Origin: Prado023 sp963697345
GTDB lineage: Bacteria > Actinomycetota > Actinomycetes > S36-B12 > CAIYMF01
NCBI GenBank assembly: GCA_963697345.1
Contig: CAVONS010000010.1
Coordinates: 62,001 to 126,000, forward strand
Length of the DNA: 64,000 nt
Reading direction: 5' to 3'
Part shown: positions 35,963 through 44,254 of the stretch, piece by piece
How positions within the stretch are numbered: the stretch's first letter is position 1
How the letters are laid out: each line of letters begins with the position of its first letter
Made by a program: the position numbers and the translations under genes
Notes under the pieces: model-generated
What the model saw: the letters and a program-made list of their open reading frames with translations, nothing else
Told to the model about the DNA's origin: nothing
Databases searched by the model: none

Positions 35963-37228
35963 ATGCGCACAGCGCGGGCAGTGGCTGCCGGCTTGTCGCT
36001 TGCCCTGACGCTTGGACTTGTAGCCCTCGGTCCGGCGACCGCCGACACTGAGCAGGACAAGGACAAGATCGACTCCGCAGTGGCGGCCGCAGGAGATGAC
36101 CTGCAGGCGGCCAACGCACGCGTGCAGTCAGCGATCGCGGACCTCCAGGAGGTCCGGACCCTGCTCCCCGCTGCCCGTGAGGAACTCATCAACGCTCGGG
36201 CGGATGCCGAGGTGGCCCAGGAGGCCGACCGCACTGCGCAGGCTGAGCTGGAGCAGGCGACCGCTGCTGCGATCCGCGCTGAGCAGGAGCGTGCCGAGGT
36301 CGAGTTCCAGATCCAGGACTTGCAGAGTCGTGTGGGCAACCTCGCGCGCGAGGTCTACCAGAACGGCGCGTTCGCCGACTTCGACCTGCTGATCACCGCC
36401 AATACGCCGACGGAGCTCGCCGACCGCGCTGCTGCCATCGACGCGGTCTCGCGGGTGAACAACCAGACCCTGTCGCAGATGGCCGAGATCAGAGCTGAGC
36501 TTGCGCTCAAGGAGGCGCGCCTCGAAGTGCTGCGCCAGCAGATCGACGAGAAGCGCCAGAAGGCCGCGATCGCCCTGGCGGAGGCCAACATCGCTCGTGA
36601 TCGCGCGGCGGCCGCCAAGCTGAGGGTCGACCTGCTCGTTGCCCAGAAGGCCACAGCCCTGGATATCGCCTCGGCCGAGCGGGCCAAGGTCCTCAAGCAG
36701 TACAAGTCGGTCCAGGCTGAGCAGCAGCGCATCGCGGCACTGCTGGCCAGGCAGGCCGCTGCCGAGGCCGCACGGCTGGCATCCGGTGGGAAGCTGGGCT
36801 ACGTCCCGACGGAGACCGACGGGTTCGTATGGCCGATCGAGGGCGCTCGGGTCGGGCAGGGCGTGGGATCCCGGATCCACCCCGTCTACGGGTACCGGTC
36901 CTGCCACACGGGTGTGGACATGGGCGTGCCCGCCGGTACCGCGATCCGCGCGACGGCCGCCGGCATCGTGGTCATCAACGCCACAGGCGGGCCCTACGGC
37001 AACCACACGCTGATCTCGCACGGGAACGGCATCTTCTCCATGTACGCCCACCAGTCCCGGTTCGGGGCCGCTGAGGGCAAGAAGGTGAAGAAGGGCGAGG
37101 TCATCGGGTACGTGGGCAGCACGGGCTACTCGACCGGCCCGCACCTGCACTTCGAGATCCACGTGGGCGGGGTCCCGTACAACCCGCTGGGCTGGTTCGG
37201 CGCTGAGAAGGAACCGGTTCGCTGCTGA
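35963..37228 (+). CDS. LytM-domain (M23) peptidoglycan hydrolase with coiled coil, probable FtsEX effector
   Basis: 421 residues. A signal peptide (1-28, ending ATA-D) precedes a long coiled coil (about 30-270) like those of EnvC and PcsB, which contact FtsX. The M23 domain is at 285-415 and its zinc ligands are all present: His315 and Asp319 (HTGVDMG), His363, and His394/His396 (HLHFE). It should therefore be catalytically active, unlike EnvC. ATG 35963 follows AGGGGCGG; ATG 35948 and GTG 35933 are alternatives. TACTCT at 35908-35913 may be a -10. It overlaps smpB by one base. Confidence 0.92.
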   Translation: MRTARAVAAGLSLALTLGLVALGPATADTEQDKDKIDSAVAAAGDDLQAANARVQSAIADLQEVRTLLPAAREELINARADAEVAQEADRTAQAELEQATAAAIRAEQERAEVEFQIQDLQSRVGNLAREVYQNGAFADFDLLITANTPTELADRAAAIDAVSRVNNQTLSQMAEIRAELALKEARLEVLRQQIDEKRQKAAIALAEANIARDRAAAAKLRVDLLVAQKATALDIASAERAKVLKQYKSVQAEQQRIAALLARQAAAEAARLASGGKLGYVPTETDGFVWPIEGARVGQGVGSRIHPVYGYRSCHTGVDMGVPAGTAIRATAAGIVVINATGGPYGNHTLISHGNGIFSMYAHQSRFGAAEGKKVKKGEVIGYVGSTGYSTGPHLHFEIHVGGVPYNPLGWFGAEKEPVRC

Positions 37229-37716
37229 TGCCGCGGGAGAAGGGGCGCCAACTGGTCGCCCAGAACAAGAAGGCCCGGCACGACTACCACATCGATGCGA
37301 CCTACGAGGCCGGCATCGTCCTGGTGGGCACCGAGGTGAAGTCGTTGCGCGCCGGGCGAGCCAGTCTCGTCGATGGGTTCGCCCAGTTTCGCGACGGCGA
37401 GCTCTACCTGCACGGGCTGCACATCCCCGAGTACGCCCACGGCACCTGGACCAACCACGCGCCGCGCCGGGTGCGCAAGCTCCTGCTCAAGCGCGCCGAG
37501 CTCGAGCGCCTGGAGCGCAAGCTCAAGGAGAGCGGCTACACGTTGGTGCCGCTCTCGCTGTACTTCAAGGATGGGTACGCCAAGGTCGAGATCGCACTGG
37601 CCAGAGGGAAGAAGGCCTACGACAAGCGCCAGACCCTGGCCGAACGCGACGCCCAGCGCGACATCGCCAAGGAGATGGGTCGCCACATCAAGCGTGGCGG
37701 ATCGCCCCAGGGGTAG
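37228..37716 (+). CDS. smpB: SsrA-binding protein SmpB
   Basis: 162-residue OB-fold protein that loads tmRNA onto stalled ribosomes. NKKARHDYHIDATYEAGIVLVGTEVKSLR is the conserved N-terminal block, and the basic C-terminal tail is KKAYDKRQTLAERDAQRDI. Its RNA partner ssrA begins 90 bp downstream. Confidence 0.96.
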   Translation: MPREKGRQLVAQNKKARHDYHIDATYEAGIVLVGTEVKSLRAGRASLVDGFAQFRDGELYLHGLHIPEYAHGTWTNHAPRRVRKLLLKRAELERLERKLKESGYTLVPLSLYFKDGYAKVEIALARGKKAYDKRQTLAERDAQRDIAKEMGRHIKRGGSPQG

Positions 37717-37746
37717 CGCGCGACCGGAGGGCTGCTGCGGGTCGGG

Positions 37747-37774
37747 TGACAGTGGCAGTTCCTGCCGCTACTCT
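37747..37774 (+). promoter_or_regulatory. Candidate ssrA promoter
   Basis: TGACAG (37747-37752), a 16-nt spacer, TACTCT (37769-37774). Transcription would start near 37781, giving a precursor with about 25 nt of 5' leader that RNase P removes. Confidence 0.5.
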
Positions 37775-37806
37775 TGAGGTGCCGGTTCGCCGGTGACAAC
37801 TCAACA

Positions 37807-38177
37807 GGGGGTGACAGGTTTCGACGTCGGATGTGATCGACGGGAGAAGCGGGCCGAGGATGGCAGTTATCTCGAGAACGACCTGCCAAAACACAATTGC
37901 GAACAACACTCGCACTGACGCCGGCTCCATGGCCCTCGCGGCCTGAGCAATACGCGTCCGTCAGACCGGGGGCGTCTCCGCCCCGAATCTGGCGTCATCA
38001 AGGAGACTCACCAACTCATCCGGTAACGGGGTGGGACGGAACAACTAACAGTTGCTGGACCGTGTTACCGCGCAGTGTCACACGAAGCGCGGAGGTCAAG
38101 ACCACAACAGCGTGACTGCGCCCGGAGAAGACCCCGAGAGACACCGATGGACCCGGGTTCGATTCCCGGCACCTCCA
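37807..38177 (+). ncRNA. ssrA: Transfer-messenger RNA (tmRNA)
   Basis: About 371 nt. The 5' end GGGGGTG pairs with CACCTCC at the 3' end. The conserved 5' block GACAGGTTTCGAC and the T-arm GGGTTCGATTCCC are present. The tag frame starts at a GCG resume codon (37899) and runs to TGA (37944-37946), encoding ANNTRTDAGSMALAA, which ends in the ALAA degradation signal. The terminal CCA is not encoded (the genome reads ACAT after CACCTCC). It lies 90 bp after smpB, as in many actinobacteria. Confidence 0.94.
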
Positions 38178-38249
38178 CATATGGCAAAGGCCCCCGCTGT
38201 TCCGGGGGCCTTTGGCATATGTGCCGGCGATTCGTCGGGAATCGGGAGG
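38164..38249 (+). repeat. 86-bp tandem repeat, copy 1 (ssrA 3' end plus terminator)
   Basis: Begins inside the tmRNA T-arm (TCCCGGCACCTCCACAT) and includes the terminator hairpin and 26 bp beyond. Copy 2 starts 112 bp downstream and differs at one base. Confidence 0.85.
38176..38223 (+). terminator. ssrA terminator, first copy
   Basis: A stem of 21 bp with one mismatch, loop CTGTTC. The core is AAAGGCCCCCG/CGGGGGCCTTT, flanked by CATATG arms. It starts at the last bases of the tmRNA. Confidence 0.8.
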
Positions 38250-38275
38250 AGCGGCCGTCCTGCGGCCGCGACGGG

Positions 38276-38361
38276 TCCCGGCACCTCCACATATGCCAAA
38301 GGCCCCCGCTGTTCCGGGGGCCTTTGGCATATGTGCCGGCGATTCGTCGGGAATCGGGAGG
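38276..38361 (+). repeat. 86-bp tandem repeat, copy 2
   Basis: Duplicates the last bases of ssrA, its terminator and the following 26 bp. The 26-bp spacer between the copies (38250-38275) is itself palindromic, GCGGCCG...CGGCCGC. No gene is present between 38178 and 38371. Confidence 0.85.
38288..38335 (+). terminator. ssrA terminator, duplicated copy
   Basis: Perfect 21-bp stem, CACATATGCC...GGCATATGTG outer arms, loop CTGTTC. It faces the convergent DUF1918/DUF1876 gene, whose stop is 36 bp further. Confidence 0.75.
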
Positions 38362-38371
38362 GCACGCCGCC

Positions 38372-38890
38372 TCACGTGGGTGAGACGATGACCTCCGACT
38401 CGCCTGTGGAGCTGCCGATGTCGGTCGCCGCCCGCTCGATCAACTGGTCGGCGAGATGGCGCAGCGCTCGCGCCACAGCGACCTCGTCGCCGATCAGTGG
38501 CCGTGGGGGATCCTGGGCGCGCCGGTGGCTCACGCCCGTGCCGCGCACCTCGTCCAGCGGATCGGCGACGAGCACTGCCCGGGCGGTGGTGTCGTCACCC
38601 TCGAACACCGAGATGCGCACGGTCCACTGGTGCGCGGCAGTGGCCGACAGGACCGGCTCCACAGCGTCTGGCTGCCGCGTTGCGCCCTGGGCATCGGAGC
38701 CGTCGGCGCTCTGCACCCGCAGCACTGAGCCCGGGCCGGGGTAGATCAGCCCCGAGTGGCCATCGCTCCATTGCACGAGGAACGGCGGCGCGCCGTCCAG
38801 CCCACGAACCTCGATGATCTCGCCGTCCCGCGTCGGCCGATCGACCTGCTCGCCGGCCATGACGATCCGGTCACCCACTGCTGCCTTCAT
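38372..38890 (-). CDS. DUF1918-DUF1876 fusion protein
   Basis: 172 residues. The N-terminal 60 match DUF1918 (KAAVGDRIVM...RDGEIIEVRG...FLVQWSDGH), a small SH3-like fold. Residues about 85-165 match DUF1876, a dsRBD-like fold (WTVRISVFEGDDTTARAVL). The linker between them is rich in Ala, Asp and Gln. These domains are usually separate small proteins in actinobacteria; function unknown. ATG 38890 follows GGAAGG. Confidence 0.8.
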   Translation of the reverse strand: MKAAVGDRIVMAGEQVDRPTRDGEIIEVRGLDGAPPFLVQWSDGHSGLIYPGPGSVLRVQSADGSDAQGATRQPDAVEPVLSATAAHQWTVRISVFEGDDTTARAVLVADPLDEVRGTGVSHRRAQDPPRPLIGDEVAVARALRHLADQLIERAATDIGSSTGESEVIVSPT

Positions 38891-39032
38891 CGCGTCACCT
38901 TCCCAGTGCGTTGGTCTTGCACCTCCACTCTGCCCCTCCCGGCCGCTGGAGGGAACCCGGCTGGCATGCCCGGAACGGGCACTCCGCGAACGATCCGCAG
39001 GGTGTATCCACGCCCCGCCCAGCTCTGTGAGA

Positions 39033-39078
39033 CCCGTCACACCTGTGCGACGGGGGGTTTCCGCCCTGTGGAGGGCGG
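39033..39078 (+). other. Two short stem-loops in the leader of the transglycosylase-like gene
   Basis: CCCGTC/GACGGG (39033-39038, 39049-39054) and CCGCCC/GGGCGG (39061-39066, 39073-39078) lie in tandem 32-77 bp before the start codon. Leaders of actinobacterial resuscitation-factor-type genes often carry c-di-AMP (ydaO) riboswitches, but I cannot match that consensus here. Confidence 0.35.
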
Positions 39079-39109
39079 GCAGGGGGTTGTTCGACACTAG
39101 GAGAACCAC

Positions 39110-39598
39110 ATGACCAGATCACTGGCCCGCATGACAGGCGCCCTTGCCGCGACAGCTGCCCTCACCACGGTGGCGGTGGTCGGCCCCGTCGCCACATCCT
39201 CGGCCGCCCCGACAACGACCCGTACGACGGTCACCTCGGCGTCCGCGGCCGTGACCGCCGGCGATCGCAACACGCGTGTCTCGCGCAGTCGGACCGGCGT
39301 GCGCCCCTCGGCCTACATCGGCAAGAAGTACAGCCCCCGTCATGAGAGCACCCGCCGGTGCATCGTGCGCAAGGAGTCCGGCGGCAACTACCGGATCAGG
39401 TCGAGCTCGGGCTACTACCGCGGCGCCTACCAGTTCAACCCGTCCCTGGCCCGCGCGACGGCCAGGAAGATGGGCAACCCCAAGCTGGCGAATCGGTCGA
39501 TCCACACGTGGAGCCGGTTCCATCAGGACAAGGCATTCTGGACCGTGTGGAACAAGGGCCAGGGTCGGGGCCACTGGCCGACCGCCTGGGGCTGCTGA
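39110..39598 (+). CDS. Secreted transglycosylase-like (lysozyme-fold) protein
   Basis: 162 residues. The signal peptide is 1-33 (hydrophobic core ALAATAALTTVAVVG, cleavage after SSA-A). A low-complexity Thr/Ser/Arg segment leads to a lysozyme-like domain: CIVRKESGGNYR, where Glu89 is the likely catalytic acid, then GYYRGAYQFNPSLA. Cys84 and Cys162 could form a disulfide. It resembles Rpf/transglycosylase proteins that remodel peptidoglycan. AGGAG stands before the ATG. Confidence 0.8.
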   Translation: MTRSLARMTGALAATAALTTVAVVGPVATSSAAPTTTRTTVTSASAAVTAGDRNTRVSRSRTGVRPSAYIGKKYSPRHESTRRCIVRKESGGNYRIRSSSGYYRGAYQFNPSLARATARKMGNPKLANRSIHTWSRFHQDKAFWTVWNKGQGRGHWPTAWGC

Positions 39599-39650
39599 TC
39601 CCTGCGATCGGCCGCTGGCGCCGGACCCGACACCCTGCGAGGATCTGATG

Positions 39651-40001
39651 ATGCTCGATGTGCCGCGTGCGCAGTTCGAGGATCTCGTCTCCGAAGCGCT
39701 GGACAGCATCCCCGAGCAGCTCGCCGCATTGATGAGCAACTGCGTGGTCCTGGTGGAGGACGATGTCCCGCCCGGCACGCCGAGCCTCCTCGGGTTGTAC
39801 GAGGGCACCCCCCTGACTGAGCGCGACTACGGGTACTCCGGCGTCCTGCCGGACCGGATCACCGTCTACAGGCGCCCCATCCTCGCGATGTGTCGGGACC
39901 TGGCCGACGTCGTCGCTGAGGTGCGGATCACGGTGGTCCACGAGGTGGCCCACCACTTCGGGATCCATGAGGAGAGGCTCCACGAACTGGGCTGGGGCTG
40001 A
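39651..40001 (+). CDS. Zincin-like metallopeptidase family protein (MMP-like, DUF1025)
   Basis: 116 residues. The zinc motif HEVAHHFGIHEE (HExxH followed by a third ligand) lies near the C-terminus, preceded by the GLYEGTPLTERDYGYSG block typical of the family. ATG at 39648 or 39651, with GAGGA upstream. Physiological substrate unknown. It lies between the transglycosylase gene and pfk. Confidence 0.85.
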   Translation: MLDVPRAQFEDLVSEALDSIPEQLAALMSNCVVLVEDDVPPGTPSLLGLYEGTPLTERDYGYSGVLPDRITVYRRPILAMCRDLADVVAEVRITVVHEVAHHFGIHEERLHELGWG

Positions 40002-40057
40002 GGATCAGGTGGGGCACGTGCGCCCATCGCTCGGCGGGCGCACCCCCCGACGGCCTC

Positions 40058-40063
40058 CGTAGG
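40058..40063 (+). promoter_or_regulatory. Candidate -10 element of the pfk operon
   Basis: TAGGCT lies 29 nt before the pfk start codon and is followed by a clear GGGAGG ribosome-binding site. Confidence 0.35.
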
Positions 40064-40092
40064 CTGGGGACACACCGCCCTGGGAGGTTCGC

Positions 40093-42339
40093 ATGGCCCC
40101 GTCCGAGGAACGCCGCAAGGCTCTGGCAGTCCTGACCTCCGGGGGTGACTCGCAGGGGATGAATGCGACCGTCCGGGCCGTGGTCCGCACGGCGATCGCC
40201 CAAGGGGCCGACGCGTACGCGGTGTATGAGGGCCTGCAGGGCCTGGTCGACGGTGGCGATCGCATCCAGCAGTTCACGTGGCACTCGGTCGGCTCGATCA
40301 TGAACCTCGGCGGCACGGTGATCGGAACGGCGCGTTCGGCGGACTTCCGCGAGCGCCAGGGCAGGCTCCGGGCGGCCCGCAACCTGGTCGAGCGGGGCAT
40401 CGATCGCCTGGTCGTCATCGGTGGCGACGGCTCCCTGACCGGGACCGACATCTTCCGCTCCGAGTGGTCAGGGCTGCTCGAGGAGTTGCTGGCCAACGGC
40501 GAGATCAGCTCGGAGCAGGCCCACGCCCACGCCCAGCTGATCATCGCGGGTGCGGTCGGCTCCATCGACAACGACATGGTGGGCACGGACAAGACCATCG
40601 GCGCCGACACCGCCATGCACCGCATCATCGAGGCGATCGACGCTCTGGCCTCGACCGCGGCCAGCCACCAGCGCTCGTTCGTCGTGGAAGTGATGGGTCG
40701 GCACTGCGGCTACCTGGCCGTGATGTGCGCCATCGCAGGCGGCGCCGACTACGTCCTGATCCCGGAGGTCCGTCCCGGACCCGGGTGGGAGGACAAGATG
40801 GTCGCCCGGCTGGCCGCGGGGCGCGCCGCAGGTCGTCGGGACAACCTCGTGATCGTCGCCGAGGGGGTCTCCGACGAACAGGGCATGCCGGTGACCTCGC
40901 AGATGGTCGCCGACATCATCACCGAGCGGCTCGGCGAGGACACGCGGGTCACGATCCTGGGCCACGTGCAACGTGGTGGTTCACCCACGGCCTATGACCG
41001 GTGGATGCCCACCATCATGGGATATGAGGCTGCCCTCGAGGTCCTGCGGGCGGGCCCGGATCACGTCTCGCAACTGATCGGCATCCACAACAACCGGGTG
41101 TCTCGCATGCCGCTGATGGACGCGGTGGCCCAGACCCAGGCGATCCCGAAGATGATCGAGGCCGGCGACTACGCCGGCGCGATGGCCGCCCGCGGGGACT
41201 CCTTCACGCGCATGCTGCGGGTGTTCGAGGGGATCGCCCAGCCGGAGCCGATGTTCCCGGGTCAGGGAACGCGGATCGCGGTGATCCACGCAGGTGGTCT
41301 CGCACCGGGGATGAACGCCGCCGTGCGGGCGGCCGTCCGCTTCGGCATCTCGCGCGGGCACGCGATGGCCGGCATCCGTGGTGGCTTCCCGGGCCTGCTC
41401 TCAGACCGTGTGGAGGACCTCGACTGGGCGGCTGTCGAGGGTCTCGTGGGATTCGGTGGAGCGGACCTCGGGACCAGTCGGACCACGCCGCGCACCGAGG
41501 ACTACGCGGCCGTGGGCGAAGCGATCCAGCGCAACAAGATCGACGGCCTGCTGGTGATCGGCGGCCACCGGGCCTATGACGCGATGTGGCGGCTGCGAGA
41601 GCACCGGGGTGACCATCCCGGCCTGCGCATCCCCGTGATCTGCATGCCGGCATCGATCGACAACAACCTGCCCGGTTGGGAGATGAGCATCGGTGCGGAC
41701 ACCGCGCTGAACGCCGTCGTCTCTGCGATCGACGTCCTCAAGCAGTCCGCGAGTGCCTCGCGGCGGGCGTTCGTGGTCGAGACCATGGGACGCAAGTGCG
41801 GCTTCCTGGCCGCGATGTCGGCCATGAGCGTGGGCGCCGAGGAGGTGTACCTCAACGAGGATCCACCGACGCTTGCGCGGCTCAACCATGACGTCGCCCA
41901 GATGGTGTCCGGCTTCCGCGCGGGGCGCCGCTTCCACCTCTCGCTGCGCAACGAGGAGGCCAGCGCCGGGTACACGACCGAGTTCCTGTGCCAGCTGTTC
42001 ACCGAGGAGTCCGACGGGATCTTCGACGTACGGCCCATGGTCATGGGGCACCTCCAGCAGGGCGGCAACCCGACCCCATTCGACCGCGTGCACGCCGCGA
42101 GCATCGCAGCGCACTGCATCGACTGGCTCACGGGACGGATGCTCGCCGGGCGCATCGACTGGCACTATGCAACCGCGGTCGACGGACACCTCGGCTCGGC
42201 CCGGCTGGTGCGGATCTCCGATGTCTATGACATCCCGAACCGGCGGCCGACATCGCAGTGGTGGATGGACATGCTGCCCGTCATGGAGTCGCTGGCCCGG
42301 GAACCCGCGGCCCTCGAGCAGGAGGAGTCCCGGACATGA
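40093..42339 (+). CDS. pfkA: Tandem (two-domain) 6-phosphofructokinase, eukaryote-like architecture
   Basis: 748 residues, about twice the size of bacterial PfkA (320). The N-half keeps the catalytic set: TSGGDSQGMNA (15-25), IGGDGSL (109-115), GSIDND (156-161, with both aspartates) and MGRHCG. The C-half repeats the fold but is degenerate: HAGGLAPGMNA (399-409), IGGHRAYD where GGDGS is expected, and SIDNN (521-525), so the second aspartate is Asn. This is the arrangement of fungal and animal PFKs, in which the C-half became an allosteric site. The ATG follows GGGAGG. Its stop overlaps the ABM gene. The phosphoryl donor (ATP or PPi) is not decided here. Confidence 0.92.
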   Translation: MAPSEERRKALAVLTSGGDSQGMNATVRAVVRTAIAQGADAYAVYEGLQGLVDGGDRIQQFTWHSVGSIMNLGGTVIGTARSADFRERQGRLRAARNLVERGIDRLVVIGGDGSLTGTDIFRSEWSGLLEELLANGEISSEQAHAHAQLIIAGAVGSIDNDMVGTDKTIGADTAMHRIIEAIDALASTAASHQRSFVVEVMGRHCGYLAVMCAIAGGADYVLIPEVRPGPGWEDKMVARLAAGRAAGRRDNLVIVAEGVSDEQGMPVTSQMVADIITERLGEDTRVTILGHVQRGGSPTAYDRWMPTIMGYEAALEVLRAGPDHVSQLIGIHNNRVSRMPLMDAVAQTQAIPKMIEAGDYAGAMAARGDSFTRMLRVFEGIAQPEPMFPGQGTRIAVIHAGGLAPGMNAAVRAAVRFGISRGHAMAGIRGGFPGLLSDRVEDLDWAAVEGLVGFGGADLGTSRTTPRTEDYAAVGEAIQRNKIDGLLVIGGHRAYDAMWRLREHRGDHPGLRIPVICMPASIDNNLPGWEMSIGADTALNAVVSAIDVLKQSASASRRAFVVETMGRKCGFLAAMSAMSVGAEEVYLNEDPPTLARLNHDVAQMVSGFRAGRRFHLSLRNEEASAGYTTEFLCQLFTEESDGIFDVRPMVMGHLQQGGNPTPFDRVHAASIAAHCIDWLTGRMLAGRIDWHYATAVDGHLGSARLVRISDVYDIPNRRPTSQWWMDMLPVMESLAREPAALEQEESRT

Positions 42340-42623
42340 TCATGGAGATCGCCACCATCGAGGTGGTGCCCGGCCGTGAGGACGAGTTCGTCGCTGCCCT
42401 GGAGCAGGCCAAGGCAGTGCTGGCCCAGGCCCACGGGTGGCAGGCCATCCACGTGCACCGGGGCATCGAGCGCCCTTCGACCTTCCTGCTCGCCATCGCC
42501 TGGGACACCCTGGAGGACCACACGCAGGGCTTCCGTGGTGGTGAGCTCTTCGGCCAGTGGCGCGCGATCATCGGGCCGTTCTTCGCCGCGCCGCCCCAGG
42601 TTGAGCACTGGACACTTCTGTGA
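42336..42623 (+). CDS. ABM-domain (antibiotic biosynthesis monooxygenase-like) protein
   Basis: 95-residue ferredoxin-like dimeric fold: IATIEVVPGREDEFVAALEQA at the N-terminus, then HGWQAIHVHRGIERPSTFLLAIAWD. Family members range from quinone-forming monooxygenases to heme-degrading and non-enzymatic proteins. ATG 42336 overlaps the pfk stop (ATGA) and has GGAGGAG upstream. The stop in turn overlaps the amidase start, so the three genes are coupled. Confidence 0.8.
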   Translation: MIMEIATIEVVPGREDEFVAALEQAKAVLAQAHGWQAIHVHRGIERPSTFLLAIAWDTLEDHTQGFRGGELFGQWRAIIGPFFAAPPQVEHWTLL

Positions 42624-44092
42624 GTGGAGGCGCCATCCCGCTCCACGAGCTGGGTGCGCTGGAGGCTGCCGGGCTCATGGCCGCCGGGACGTTGACCAGC
42701 GTTGCCCTGGTCGAGCACCTCGCCGCGCGGATCGCCGATCGTGAGCCCACGCTGCATGCGCTGATCGCCGTCCATCCCGAGGCCCTGGAGCAGGCGAGAT
42801 CTGCCGATCAGCGACGTGCCGCTGGCACGCCGCTGAGCCAGTTGGACGGCATCCCGGTGATCATCAAGGACAACATCGAGTGCCGGGGCCTGCCAGCCAC
42901 GGCCGGGTCCCTGGCACTGTCCGGCGTGGTGGCCCAGCGAGATGCTCCCCTGGTCGAGCGGTTGCGCGGGGCGGGCCTGGTCATCCTCGCGTCGGCGAAC
43001 CTCTCCGAATGGGCGAACTTCCGGGGCAGGGGCTCGACCAGCGGCTGGTCGGCGGTGGGTGGCCTGACCGACAACCCGTGGCGCTCGGGCCACTCCGCGG
43101 GCGGTTCGTCGGCCGGGTGCGGCGCCGCTCTGGCTGCGCGCTACGCCCCGCTGGCGGTCGGAACCGAGACTGACGGGTCGATCACATGTCCGGCCGCGCT
43201 CTGCGGAGTCGTCGGCCTGAAGCCGACTGTCGGCACAGTCCCTGTCGGGGGCGTGGTCCCGATCGCCGCAAGCCAGGACTCGCCGGGCCCGATGGGTCGA
43301 GGCGTTGCCGATGTTGCGGCGCTGCTCCACGTCCTGGCCGGTGACCCCGCCGAGGTCATGGGGCGCGGCGGGCCGGTGCTCCAAGCTGCCGGCGAGGACT
43401 TCGCGCCCCCGACCCGTCGCTATGTCCTCGGAGCTCCAGGAGCCTGGCTCACGGGGCACGCAGACACGGACGCGCTGGTGTCCCGGGCACTGGACTCGCT
43501 GCGCGGCGCGGGCCTGGCCGTCGTGCCGGTCGATCTGCCCGTCGCGGACGATGAGGTCGGGGTGGACGAGGTGACCGTCCTGGTCCACGAGATGGCCGAT
43601 GACCTTGACCACTACCTTGCACATCGCCCCGGAGGTGGCCCCTCCAGCGTTGCCGAGGTCGTCGAGTTCAACACTGCACACTCCGAGGATGAGTTGGCCC
43701 ACTTCGGCCAGGAGTTCCTCGAAGCGGCCGTGGCCAGTGGCGGGCGTGCGGCTCCCGAGTACGGCGCGGCACGTGCCCGCAACCTGGCGTGGGCGCTGGA
43801 CCGGGTGCTGGGCCCGGCGTTCGCCCACGGGATCGATGCGCTGGTCGCGCCGGCCTACGGTCCGGCATGGGTCAGCGACCTCCAGGGCGGCGACTCCTTC
43901 TCCGGCGGCGCAGTGACCACTGCCCCGGCCATCGCCGGATGGCCGATCCTCACGCTGCCCATCGGCGTGGTCGACGGGTTGCCCATCGGGTTGAGCCTCG
44001 TGGGCCCCGAGCACGGGGAGGATGCACTCGTGGCCCTGGGAGCGGTGATCGAGGCCGCCATCGGCTGGACGCAGGGACCCCCGCAGGGCTGA
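42620..44092 (+). CDS. Amidase signature family enzyme
   Basis: 490 residues. The Ser-cisSer-Lys triad is visible: Lys in GIPVIIKDN (near 82) and the serines in GHSAGGSSAGCGAALAA, with GTETDGSITCPAALCGVVGLKPT completing the signature. It hydrolyses an amide bond; the closest general type is broad amidases rather than GatA, since gatB and gatC are not nearby. The GTG start overlaps the ABM stop by 4 bp. No signal peptide is evident. Confidence 0.9.
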   Translation: MSGGAIPLHELGALEAAGLMAAGTLTSVALVEHLAARIADREPTLHALIAVHPEALEQARSADQRRAAGTPLSQLDGIPVIIKDNIECRGLPATAGSLALSGVVAQRDAPLVERLRGAGLVILASANLSEWANFRGRGSTSGWSAVGGLTDNPWRSGHSAGGSSAGCGAALAARYAPLAVGTETDGSITCPAALCGVVGLKPTVGTVPVGGVVPIAASQDSPGPMGRGVADVAALLHVLAGDPAEVMGRGGPVLQAAGEDFAPPTRRYVLGAPGAWLTGHADTDALVSRALDSLRGAGLAVVPVDLPVADDEVGVDEVTVLVHEMADDLDHYLAHRPGGGPSSVAEVVEFNTAHSEDELAHFGQEFLEAAVASGGRAAPEYGAARARNLAWALDRVLGPAFAHGIDALVAPAYGPAWVSDLQGGDSFSGGAVTTAPAIAGWPILTLPIGVVDGLPIGLSLVGPEHGEDALVALGAVIEAAIGWTQGPPQG

Positions 44093-44254
44093 ATCGTGCT
44101 CCCCATGGGACTTCCACGGCCCTTGTTCCCTTGGTCGCGGGACCATCGGCGGTGCGTTTCGGTACCTCCTCCTGTTCACGCCCGAAGGCCATAGGGCAGG
44201 CTAGGTGCAGTGCGTCCGCACGGGGCGCGCCTGGACCGATGGAGAACGCATCCC

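Noticed and set aside
38164..38361. CRISPR-like array
   Set aside because: Only two repeat copies are present, 86 bp long, made of a tRNA-like end and a terminator. There are no regular spacers or cas genes.
38016..38383. Overlapping small reading frames across the ssrA 3' repeats
   Set aside because: They exist only because the terminator repeat is duplicated. The encoded peptides are repeats of RRHICQRPPEQRGPL-like translation of the hairpin.
39001..39109. c-di-AMP (ydaO-type) riboswitch upstream of the transglycosylase-like gene
   Set aside because: Only two simple stem-loops are visible. The conserved core sequences could not be matched by eye.
42620..44092. GatA subunit of the amidotransferase
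   Set aside because: The amidase signature is shared by the superfamily, but gatB and gatC are not adjacent and the gene is coupled to an ABM protein instead.
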